A stretch of 5,333 nucleotides of DNA. It comes from Sphingomonadales bacterium. GTDB taxonomy: Bacteria; Pseudomonadota; Alphaproteobacteria; Sphingomonadales; Sphingomonadaceae. The notes under the pieces are model-generated. The model ran no database searches. It was not told where the DNA came from and worked only from the letters and a program-made list of their open reading frames with translations. A program made the position numbers and the translations under genes. The stretch spans positions 1-5,333 of the forward strand of contig JAFLDC010000219.1 of the NCBI GenBank assembly GCA_017302775.1, written 5' to 3'. This document shows, piece by piece, positions 1-5,158 of this stretch (positions are counted from its first letter, which is position 1; each line of letters opens with the position of its first letter).

Positions 1-404
1 AGGCGCTGCGCTACGTGACGCACTTCATCGCCGACCTGCATCAGCCGTTGCATGCCGGATTCGCCGACGACCGCGGTGGCAATCAGTACCAGGTGCAGGC
101 CTATGGTCGTGGGACGAACCTGCATGCCCTGTGGGACACCGGCCTCATAGAGAACTGGCCCGGTGGATTGCTAGCACTGAAGACGGAGGTAGAGGCCCGG
201 ATGGTGCCAAGCCAGAAGACCGACCCGGCAGCCTGGGCGGAGGCCTCATGCCGGATCGTGTCCAGCGAAGGCTTCTACCCTTCAGGACACCGGCTGGCTC
301 CGGACTACTTGTCCAAGTGGGCGCCGGTGATCGAGAGCCAGTTGTCGCTGGCAGCCCGCCGCCTTGCTGACGCTCTGAATGGCGCGCTCGACGGCGGGAA
401 GTGA
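1..404 (+). CDS. S1/P1-type nuclease, C-terminal part (5' end outside window)
   Basis: Partial gene read in the frame whose first whole codon is at 3; it is open to the left edge and ends with TGA at 402-404. About 133 residues are visible. The sequence HFIADLHQPLH (21-53) followed by GGN and then TNLHALWDTGLI (114-149) is the signature of the S1/P1 family of zinc-dependent single-strand nucleases. In that family the His and Asp residues of these motifs (here encoded at 21, 33, 51, 123 and 135) bind the three-zinc cluster and cut single-stranded DNA or RNA, giving 5'-phosphate ends. Family members are usually 260-300 residues and exported, so roughly half is missing, including the N-terminal zinc-binding residues and any signal peptide. 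It is convergent with the HU gene. The GTG at 15 lies inside the conserved motif region and is not a credible start. The family call is firm; substrate and location are inferred from the family. Confidence 0.88.
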   Translation, partial: ALRYVTHFIADLHQPLHAGFADDRGGNQYQVQAYGRGTNLHALWDTGLIENWPGGLLALKTEVEARMVPSQKTDPAAWAEASCRIVSSEGFYPSGHRLAPDYLSKWAPVIESQLSLAARRLADALNGALDGGK

Positions 405-436
405 ACTTGGCCGGCGCGGTTGCGCCGGTCCTCAAT
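405..436. terminator. Candidate bidirectional terminator hairpin between convergent genes
   Basis: The 32-base gap between the nuclease stop and the HU stop contains the inverted repeat CCGGCGC (411-417), loop GGTT, GCGCCGG (422-428). The stem extends by one G-T and one G-C pair to 409-430. Its position between two convergent stop codons fits a shared terminator. Neither side has a clear T-tract, so it is not a textbook intrinsic terminator and may only stabilise 3' ends. Confidence 0.45.
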
Positions 437-853
437 TCAGAGCGCCGCGTCTTTCAGCTTCTTCAGCGCGCGGGTCTTGATCTTGACCGTGGCGGGCTTG
501 GCCGCGAAGACGCGCTCTTGCTTGGTGAACGGGTCAATGCCGGTACGCTTCTTCTTCGCCGGCACGTTGACCACGTTGACCTTCAGCAGCCCGGGCAGCG
601 TGAAGGTGCCCAGACCCTTCTTGTGCACCGAGGCCAGGATGGTGGCTTCCAGGGCGGCCAGGACGGCCTTCGCAGCCTTGGCGTCCACGCCAGCGGTCTG
701 GGCCAGATGGGCCGCCAGGTTGCTCTTGTTGAAGACCGCGGTGATCGGCTTCAGGGACGTGGCTTTGGCGGGGGTGGAGGCCTTCACGGCCTTCTTCGCA
801 GGTGTGGCCTTCTTGGCCGGTGCTTTGGTGGTTGCTTTCTTTGCAGTTGCCAT
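437..853 (-). CDS. HU-family DNA-binding protein with lysine/alanine-rich N-terminal tail
   Basis: A 138-residue nucleoid-associated protein. Residues 1-33 are a low-complexity basic tail of repeated AKKA-type units resembling the tail of histone H1. Residues about 40-138 form an HU/IHF-type body: the dimerisation helices (NKSNLAAHLAQTAGVDAKAAKAVLAALEAT), the beta sheet GTFTLPGLLKVNVV, and the DNA-binding arm KKKRTGIDPFTKQE. The arm keeps the proline that intercalates into DNA in HU. The C-terminus ends in KKLKDAAL, as in HU. Classic HU is about 90 residues, so the extra length is the tail. I chose the ATG at 851-853 because MATAKK begins the typical tail; the open frame upstream to 1048 looks non-coding. 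No good Shine-Dalgarno sequence is visible before it. The gene faces the nuclease gene and is divergent from the XRE regulator. Probable role: compaction or bending of DNA, inferred from the family. Confidence 0.92.
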   Translation of the reverse strand: MATAKKATTKAPAKKATPAKKAVKASTPAKATSLKPITAVFNKSNLAAHLAQTAGVDAKAAKAVLAALEATILASVHKKGLGTFTLPGLLKVNVVNVPAKKKRTGIDPFTKQERVFAAKPATVKIKTRALKKLKDAAL

Positions 854-899
854 TGAGTAGTTGGAACAAAGTGGATGAGTGCCCTCTGAGGAGCGGCGC

Positions 900-905
900 A
901 TTCTA
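900..905 (-). promoter_or_regulatory. Candidate -10 box for the HU gene
   Basis: Read on the minus strand, 905-900 is TAGAAT, a 5/6 match to the sigma-70 -10 box, about 47 bases before the HU start codon. No well-spaced -35 is visible: TTGCCC lies upstream but with a spacer of only 14 bases. It is suggested by position and match only. Confidence 0.3.
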
Positions 906-925
906 GGCGCGGCAATCCAGGGCAA

Positions 926-964
926 GTGCTGCAGTCGCATGCACTGCAATCGCGTTGCAGGCAC
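926..964. repeat. Cluster of overlapping TGCA-type inverted repeats in the divergent intergenic region
   Basis: Two adjacent dyads share one arm: TGCAGT (930-935) with ACTGCA (943-948), and CTGCAA (944-949) with TTGCAG (955-960). The outer GTGC (926-929) and GCAC (961-964) are also complementary. They sit upstream of the candidate HU -10 box and about 100 bases before the regulator start, so they could be binding sites for a regulator acting on either gene. No function is shown by sequence alone. Confidence 0.4.
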
Positions 965-1045
965 TGGTTCTTTGGGGCAAAGAGTTCCGCTGATGGTCCC
1001 GGAACGGATACGTCTTGCGACCCAAACTTGCTTCTCCCCGCGGCA

Positions 1046-1069
1046 CAATGCATGTCATGACAAACATTG
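1046..1069. promoter_or_regulatory. Imperfect 24-bp dyad centred on the regulator start codon; candidate operator
   Basis: The perfect palindrome TGTCATGACA (1053-1062) is flanked symmetrically by CAATG (1046-1050) and CATTG (1065-1069), all sharing one centre at 1057.5. Twenty of 24 positions are symmetric; only the pairs at 1051-1052 and 1063-1064 break it. The ATG of the XRE gene (1057-1059) lies at the centre. A dimeric helix-turn-helix protein bound here would block its own transcription or translation initiation, so autoregulation is a reasonable inference. Confidence 0.45.
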
Positions 1070-1494
1070 CATCTCTCCTGAAGGCCGAAATCACCCGTCT
1101 GGCGCGCAAACAAGTGCTGGCGGAGACCATGGCATTGAAGAAGGCGGCTTCAACCTATCGGACCGAGATCATCGCGCTCAAGCGGCGTGCCGATTCGCTT
1201 GAAGCAGAACTACGTCGACTGAACAAGAGACAGGCGAAGGTGCAAGCTACTGAGCCGACGGAAGAGCCTGGGCAGAAGCTCCGATTCACGGCCAAGGGCT
1301 TTGCATCTCAGAGACGCCGCCTGGGTCTGTCAGCGGCGGAATGCGGGCTGCTGCTGGGCGCATCGGGACAGTCCGTCTACAACTGGGAAGACGGCAAGGC
1401 CAAGCCCCGCGCTCGCCACCTTGCGGCCATTGCGTCGCTGAGGACGATGGGCAAGAAGCAAGCGGCCGCGAAATTGGCCGAAATGCGCCAGTAG
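1057..1494 (+). CDS. Coiled-coil / XRE-type helix-turn-helix transcriptional regulator
   Basis: A 145-residue protein in two parts. Residues 1-60 (from MTNIASLLKAEITRLARKQ) are highly charged and helical, with heptad-like spacing in the stretch ALKRRADSLEAELRRLNKRQ, so a dimerising coiled coil is likely. Residues 61-72 form an acidic linker. Residues about 80-135 form a Cro/C1 (XRE) type helix-turn-helix, with the sequence SQRRRLGLSAAECGLLLGASGQSVYNWEDGKAKPR showing the turn (SGQSVYNWE) and the usual KxxPR after the recognition helix. I chose the ATG at 1057 because MTNIASLLK is the start I associate with this family in betaproteobacteria. An in-frame ATG at 1048 and a TTG at 1015 are possible but less likely. 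No Shine-Dalgarno sequence precedes it. The gene is divergent from the HU gene. Its targets are unknown; the dyad over its start codon suggests autoregulation. Confidence 0.85.
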   Translation: MTNIASLLKAEITRLARKQVLAETMALKKAASTYRTEIIALKRRADSLEAELRRLNKRQAKVQATEPTEEPGQKLRFTAKGFASQRRRLGLSAAECGLLLGASGQSVYNWEDGKAKPRARHLAAIASLRTMGKKQAAAKLAEMRQ

Positions 1495-1674
1495 AGCGGG
1501 CAACTTTCCCGGCCCACTCGAGGCAAGCAGCGTCAGTCGTTGTCGCGGGTCCGCCCGTCCCACGCGAGGTGACGGCATTCACCGAATGCGGGCTTCGGCC
1601 GTCCGGGGAGCTCGCGGCACTCCTGCCAAGCGGCGCCCCGCTCTGCGCCGCGACACACGCCGTCGGAGCGTCTC
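1495..1674. other. Gene-free interval with one small hairpin
   Basis: About 180 GC-rich bases between the XRE regulator and the small cysteine-rich gene on the other strand, the two being convergent. I see no convincing gene. The only clear structure is GCATTC (1575-1580), loop ACC, GAATGC (1584-1589), which could be part of a terminator or of a degenerate intergenic repeat; there is no T-tract after it. Confidence 0.4.
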
Positions 1675-1899
1675 CTAACTCAGTTCGTCATCGGCTCCTG
1701 GTTCACGCTCGAAGGAGCAGCAGGCTCGATGCCGCGAGGCCTGGCCATAGAGGCACTGCGGACAGCGGCAGCCGAGCCCTCCCGTCCTGGTGACTTCTAC
1801 CCATCGGCAATGAATGCAGCGTTGGCCCGTGTCTTGCCATGGCAGGTGCATGGAAGGCAGATGTCTCTGGCCGAACTCTGTGTGGACCTTGTCAGTCAT
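1675..1899 (-). CDS. Small cysteine-rich putative zinc-binding protein
   Basis: A 74-residue reading frame if started at the ATG at 1899, or 58 residues if started at the ATG at 1851 (MHLPWQDTGQRCIHC). It carries CIHC, then CRCPQC, then ACC near the C-terminus: seven cysteines, with His residues beside them, in a pattern suited to one or two zinc knuckles. It ends in CCSFEREPGADDELS. A cysteine followed by FEREPGADD recalls the ends of small hypothetical zinc-ribbon-like proteins of betaproteobacteria, but I cannot name a family. The start is uncertain: AGGAGG on the minus strand (1915-1920) lies 15 bases before the ATG at 1899, longer than usual, and nothing precedes 1851. It lies downstream of, and in the same direction as, the SRAP gene, with a gap of about 100 bases. 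It is antisense to a weaker plus-strand frame. Function unknown. Confidence 0.55.
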   Translation of the reverse strand: MTDKVHTEFGQRHLPSMHLPWQDTGQRCIHCRWVEVTRTGGLGCRCPQCLYGQASRHRACCSFEREPGADDELS

Positions 1900-2002
1900 G
1901 GCCAGAAGGCTAGTCCTCCTCTGGCTCACCAGGTGAGTCTAGCCTCGGTCAAGACGAATCCGAATCCGGCAGCTTGGCCCGGTTCCTCGACGCCAGATTC
2001 GC

Positions 2003-2656
2003 TCAGGCCGGACCGGCGGCGAAGATCTCGACCGGTGTGAGCTTGACCAGCCGACTCGCAACCTCCTGCGTGCCGAACAGCCACGCGTCGACATCCTCGA
2101 GTTCGATCGCGACGACGCTGCGCTTGTCCTGCTCGTCCGGCCCGAGCTTGGGGTCCGGCTTGTGCATGCGGCGCATCAGTGGGTGCTGATCGGCGTTCAG
2201 TGTGAGCATGGTGTAGCTCTCGACGATCTCGCCGCTGGACTTGTCGGTCCATGTGTTCCACAGTCCTGCCAGGCCCCAGGGAACCCCGTCGGCCCGCCGA
2301 AAGCGCCACCAGACGTTCTTGCCGCTCTCCCAGTTCGGCTCGTCGAAAGATGTGGCGGGGATGATGCAGCGCTTGCCGTAGTGCCAGGACTGCTTGAACG
2401 ACGCCTTCTGGGTGATTTCCTCGTACCGCGCGTTGTTCGTGGAGTAGGACAGCTTCGGCGACTTCGCGAACCAGGGGACGAGGCCCCATTGCCCAACCAC
2501 AAGCTCACGCTTTGATTCGGTCGAGTCACGGCCCGCGCGGATGAACGGCCCCTGCCCTCGAGGGAACACTTCGTCGCCCCGCCATGGCGTGTGCGCTCCG
2601 ACATGCCCGTAGCGCTCCATGTCGCCGCCTTCGGGGGAAACATAGCGGTTGCACAT
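2003..2656 (-). CDS. SRAP domain protein (YedK/HMCES-type abasic-site DNA-protein crosslinker)
   Basis: A complete 217-residue SOS-response-associated peptidase (SRAP) protein. This family forms a thiazolidine crosslink through Cys2 with abasic sites in single-stranded DNA, protecting them from strand cleavage during replication. All key residues are visible: Cys2 immediately after the initiator Met (MCNRY), Asn75 in STNNARYEE (the same number as in E. coli YedK), Glu106 in CIIPATSFDEPNW (Glu105 in YedK) and His158 in NADQHPLMRRMHKP (His160 in YedK). The variants QWGLVPWFAKSPKLSYSTNNAR and HPLMRRMHKP are, as I recall, typical of a proteobacterial branch of the family. The ATG at 2654-2656 must be the start because Cys2 has to become the N-terminal residue. 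No clear Shine-Dalgarno sequence at normal spacing and no SOS (LexA) box were seen. It stands alone between the small cysteine-rich gene and the recombination module. Confidence 0.93.
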   Translation of the reverse strand: MCNRYVSPEGGDMERYGHVGAHTPWRGDEVFPRGQGPFIRAGRDSTESKRELVVGQWGLVPWFAKSPKLSYSTNNARYEEITQKASFKQSWHYGKRCIIPATSFDEPNWESGKNVWWRFRRADGVPWGLAGLWNTWTDKSSGEIVESYTMLTLNADQHPLMRRMHKPDPKLGPDEQDKRSVVAIELEDVDAWLFGTQEVASRLVKLTPVEIFAAGPA

Positions 2657-2924
2657 CCTGGGATGCTATCAACGGCTCGAGAGTACCGGGGCAACGTCGG
2701 CGTGCCGACATTGGCAGCCTGCTACGCAGCGCTTGCAGCCAGTCGGCCCGGATACACAAACTCACGCTGACTGGGACTAAGCGGGCGGTCGCTGTGGTGG
2801 CCGCGGAACCCACGAACGTCAGCTGGGCAAGGTGAAGTGGCCGTTCGGGAGGTTGGTCGTCGAATGACCGGTGACGGCGACTGCAGACATCCAGACCCTC
2901 GGCTGCGAGCGACTTAGTTCAGCC
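2657..2924. other. Gene-free interval between the SRAP gene and the coiled-coil gene
   Basis: About 270 bases with no supported gene on either strand; the open frames here are short, arginine/serine-rich shadows. It contains a tight inverted repeat GTCGGC (2696-2701), GT, GCCGAC (2704-2709) upstream of the SRAP gene. Between about 2795 and 2895 there is a scatter of short similar motifs (ACGTTCG, CCGTTCG and CATTCG, counting both strands) that looks like degenerate intergenic repeat DNA. The junction between host DNA and the transposon-like module may lie here, but no terminal repeat marks it. Confidence 0.4.
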
Positions 2925-3914
2925 TCACGAGGCCTTCAAAGCCGAGCGTTTGCGCCTCACGGCCGGCTTGGGTGGGGATGATGGGCTGGCTGCCAGCATC
3001 GCTGTCAGCCGTTCAAGGGTCTCGTGTAGCGCATCGGTTTGGTCACGAGCGGCGCGGGCATTGGCCTCCTGCGCTTGGGCCGCACCCTGGGCGTCTTGGC
3101 GCAAGGTGCGCTCTAGGAGAAGGTCTGCCATGGCCGCAGCGAGCTGGGCCTGAAGCTGCAACTCCCGCGTATGCGCTGCGTCCAGCTTGCGCTGGAGTTC
3201 GTCGGTGGCTGTGACAGCCTCGCGCCTCACAGCATCAGCTCTGGCGGCCCACCCTTCCGCAGCACGCTCGGCCTTTGCACGTGCAGACCGCTCACGCTCC
3301 AGTTCCATGGCAACTCTGCGATCCGCGGCGTCAGCGCGCTCCATAGCGGCAGCCACCTGCTGAGCAGCTGCCTTGGACTGGGAGGCCAGTTCCGCCTCCA
3401 GTTGTTGAATGCGCAGATGGCCGGCCGCCAAGGCTGTGCGAACCTCGTCAACTCGCGCCTTCTCGGAAGCTTCGTGGCGTAGAGCCTGCTCAAGGGCGTC
3501 CGCAACACGGTTCAGTTCCTCCTCGGCACGCCGTGTAGCCAGCGCGGAGGCCTCAAGAGCGGCCTCCGCCTGAATAGCGCGGGCCTCACTCGACTGAGCG
3601 CGCGCTTCGGCTTGGGCCATCCCCTGCGCAACACGCTGCTCGACGTCACGCTGCGCCTCAGCTTGGGCGGTCTCCCAGAGTTGCGAGGCGGCCGCATGCA
3701 CTGGATCAGGCACGCCGCCGGGCTCGGCGAATGCGGCCGAGTCCGCGATACGCGTGCCAAGGCCCTTGAACCAACTATCGAGGTGCGGGCCAACGGTATT
3801 GGGCGAGCCACGGCCCAGATGGTGCCGAACCCTTTCGATGGTTGGCCGTGAACCGCTGACCAGGAGGGCGTCGCAAGCCGTCCAGACGTCGTTTTCGGTG
3901 ATTCCGCGAGGCAT
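2925..3914 (-). CDS. tnpT: KfrA-like coiled-coil DNA-binding protein, probable TnpT of a Tn4651-type resolution module
   Basis: A 329-residue protein. Residues about 1-110 resemble the KfrA N-terminal DNA-binding domain: an initial helical segment (ITENDVWTACDALL), then a helix-turn-helix around PTIERVRHHLGRGSPNTVGPHLDSWFK. Residues about 80-308 are almost wholly Ala/Glu/Arg/Gln-rich and form a very long coiled coil. The tail PKPAVRRKRSALK is basic. An ideal AAGGAG (3921-3926, minus strand) lies six bases before the ATG, fixing the start. It is divergent from a tyrosine recombinase across an AT-rich gap. That pairing, and a length close to that I recall for Tn4651 TnpT (about 332 residues), point to the TnpT role: a helper that binds the resolution site and aids TnpS in resolving cointegrates. 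The alternative is a plasmid-type KfrA regulator or a helper of another integrating element. The domain call is firm; the TnpT name is an inference. Confidence 0.75.
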   Translation of the reverse strand: MPRGITENDVWTACDALLVSGSRPTIERVRHHLGRGSPNTVGPHLDSWFKGLGTRIADSAAFAEPGGVPDPVHAAASQLWETAQAEAQRDVEQRVAQGMAQAEARAQSSEARAIQAEAALEASALATRRAEEELNRVADALEQALRHEASEKARVDEVRTALAAGHLRIQQLEAELASQSKAAAQQVAAAMERADAADRRVAMELERERSARAKAERAAEGWAARADAVRREAVTATDELQRKLDAAHTRELQLQAQLAAAMADLLLERTLRQDAQGAAQAQEANARAARDQTDALHETLERLTAMLAASPSSPPKPAVRRKRSALKAS

Positions 3915-3920
3915 CCGTGT

Positions 3921-3926
3921 CTCCTT
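3921..3926 (-). promoter_or_regulatory. Ribosome binding site of the coiled-coil gene
   Basis: AAGGAG on the minus strand, six bases before the ATG at 3914. It is the strongest Shine-Dalgarno match in the window and fixes that start. Confidence 0.8.
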
Positions 3927-3951
3927 GAGGTCTACGCGTTGCGCCGCCCTA

Positions 3952-4019
3952 CTTTAGTCACGATAATAGATATTTACCGTGATCTGTAGTCCATTTTCAT
4001 ACTACATCATACATAGTAC
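3952..4019. other. Candidate recombination/resolution site (rst-like) between tnpT and tnpS
   Basis: The 129-bp gap between the divergent genes has an AT-rich middle (26 G+C of 85 bases from 3951 to 4035 by my count) against a GC-rich surround. It contains a 25-bp dyad at 3958-3982 with arms TCACGATAA and TTACCGTGA (8 of 9 paired) around a 7-base centre, the geometry of a tyrosine recombinase core site. Next to it lies a second dyad, TGTAGT (3985-3990) and ACTACA (4001-4006). The first half of that dyad repeats an element overlapping the core: CTTTAGTC (3952-3959) and CTGTAGTC (3984-3991), 32 bases or about three helical turns apart. A further TAGTA (4014-4018) follows. In Tn4651 the resolution site lies between tnpS and tnpT and combines a recombinase core with helper-binding repeats, so this site is the expected target of the two flanking proteins. 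The crossover position is inferred. Confidence 0.6.
3963..3968 (-). promoter_or_regulatory. Candidate -10 box of the coiled-coil gene inside the core dyad
   Basis: Minus-strand TATTAT (5/6 to the -10 consensus) lies within the 25-bp dyad, about 49 bases before the start codon. A weak -35, TGGACT, lies upstream at 19-base spacing. If real, any protein bound to the dyad would repress this gene. Confidence 0.35.
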
Positions 4020-4043
4020 GTTTGATTTAAAACACAAGGCAGC

Positions 4044-5147
4044 ATGATCGACCGTTCGCCGAAGCTCGAACTGGCCCCGCTGGCCGCGAGGTCCACCGAA
4101 GTCGCGCCGCTGGATCCCGAGCAGCTCGGGCCGATGGCCGAGGACGCTGTCCGCGCACTTGTTGCCGAGGGCGAGTCTGAAAACACGATCCGCAGCTACC
4201 GATCGGCGCTTCGGTACTGGGCCGCTTGGTTCGGGTTGCGGTACGCGAAGCCGATCGCCCTACCCGTACCTGTCCCGGCGGTCATCCAGTTCATCGTCGA
4301 CCACGCCGAGCGCAAGACCCGGACTGGCCTCAGTTGCGAGCTTCCCGAGTCGATCGACCTCGCACTGGTCCAGAGCGGCTTCAAGACTGCGCTCGGCCCG
4401 CCCGCACTGGCCACCCTCACACACCGGCTGAGCGTCTTGTCGAAGGTGCATCAGCTGAACCAGGCTCAGAACCCCTGTCAGGACCCCAAAGTCCGTGAGT
4501 TGATCTCCAAGTCCCGGCGCGCGTACGCCAAGCGCGGCGTCAGGCAGGACAAGAAGGCCGCCTTGACGAAGGAGCCACTTGAGGCCCTCCTCGCCACTTG
4601 CGACGAGTCGCTTCGCGGAGTACGCGATCGCGCCCTCCTGCTCTTCGCATGGTCCAGCGGCGGCAGACGCAGATCCGAAGTCACCGACGCCACGATGGAG
4701 AACGTCCGCAAAGTCGGCGAGCGCGCCTATGTCTTCACCCTACTGCGGACGAAGACCAATCAGTCGGGAAGCGAGAGGGAGGACAGCGCTAAACCTCTGG
4801 TCGGCAGGGCCGCCGACGCGCTCGAGGCGTGGCTCAGTCGAAGCGGCATCACCGCCGGCCCGATCTTCCGGCGCATCCGACGCGGCAATCGCGTCGCCGA
4901 GCCGCTCTCCCCTGCCGCCGTACGCGACATCGTCAAGGCGCGGGCCGCGGCAGCGGGCTTGCCCGACGATTTCTCAGCGCACTCGGTCCGATCAGGCTTC
5001 GTCACAGAGGCAGCACGCCAAAACATTCCCATCGGCGAGACGATGGCGTTGACCGGCCACGCTTCCGTGGCCACGGTCGTTGGCTACTTTCGGACTGCTG
5101 CATCGCTCGAAAGCAAGGCTGCCCGTCTTCTGGGTGAGGACTCATAG
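4044..5147 (+). CDS. tnpS: Tyrosine site-specific recombinase, probable TnpS cointegrate resolvase
   Basis: A complete 367-residue integrase-family recombinase. Residues about 30-165 form the helical core-binding domain (ESENTIRSYRSALRYWAAWFG is its first helix pair). Residues about 170-350 form the catalytic domain with all conserved residues: Arg209 in GGRRRSEV, Lys237 in RTKTNQ, His313 and Arg316 in AHSVRSGF, His339 in TGHASVATVVGYF, and the nucleophile Tyr348. His339 and Tyr348 are nine apart, as expected. The ATG at 4044 is preceded by AAGG (4036-4039). It is divergent from the KfrA-like gene, with a candidate core site between them. This matches TnpS of Tn4651-type Tn3-family transposons, which resolves cointegrates at rst with TnpT. 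As I recall, Tn4651 TnpS is somewhat shorter (about 323 residues), so this is a relative rather than the same protein. The alternative is an integrase of an unclassified element. The recombinase call is firm; the TnpS role is an inference. Confidence 0.8.
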   Translation: MIDRSPKLELAPLAARSTEVAPLDPEQLGPMAEDAVRALVAEGESENTIRSYRSALRYWAAWFGLRYAKPIALPVPVPAVIQFIVDHAERKTRTGLSCELPESIDLALVQSGFKTALGPPALATLTHRLSVLSKVHQLNQAQNPCQDPKVRELISKSRRAYAKRGVRQDKKAALTKEPLEALLATCDESLRGVRDRALLLFAWSSGGRRRSEVTDATMENVRKVGERAYVFTLLRTKTNQSGSEREDSAKPLVGRAADALEAWLSRSGITAGPIFRRIRRGNRVAEPLSPAAVRDIVKARAAAAGLPDDFSAHSVRSGFVTEAARQNIPIGETMALTGHASVATVVGYFRTAASLESKAARLLGEDS

Positions 5148-5158
5148 TCTTGGGGCAG

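Noticed and set aside
401..860. Two long plus-strand frames opposite the HU gene
   Set aside because: They are antisense shadows of the AKKA-repeat and HU body codons; Gly/Arg- or Ala/Phe-rich and without domain features.
854..1048. N-terminal extension of the HU frame to 1048
   Set aside because: The residues (Cys, Arg, Pro, His mix) do not resemble any HU tail, and it would run through the candidate promoter and dyads; MATAKK at 853 is the natural start.
1729..2040. Plus-strand frame of about 103 residues (MPRGLAIEALRT...)
   Set aside because: It runs antisense across the cysteine-rich frame and into the 3' end of the SRAP gene, and its C-terminal half is Arg/Pro/Ser-rich; the minus-strand reading with ordered cysteines is better supported.
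1926..2489. Minus-strand frame of 187 residues overlapping the SRAP gene
   Set aside because: Arg/Gly/Ala/His-rich out-of-frame reading of the SRAP gene; the SRAP frame has every catalytic residue.
2921..2934. GCCTC-AC-GAGGC hairpin at the end of the coiled-coil gene as a terminator
   Set aside because: It overlaps the stop codon, has a 2-base loop and lacks a T-tract, so it is probably chance in GC-rich DNA.
3985..4006. TGTAGT/ACTACA dyad as the recombinase core
   Set aside because: Arms of only 6 bp with a 10-base centre fit a tyrosine recombinase core less well than the 9-bp arms and 7-base centre at 3958-3982; kept as a helper-binding candidate.
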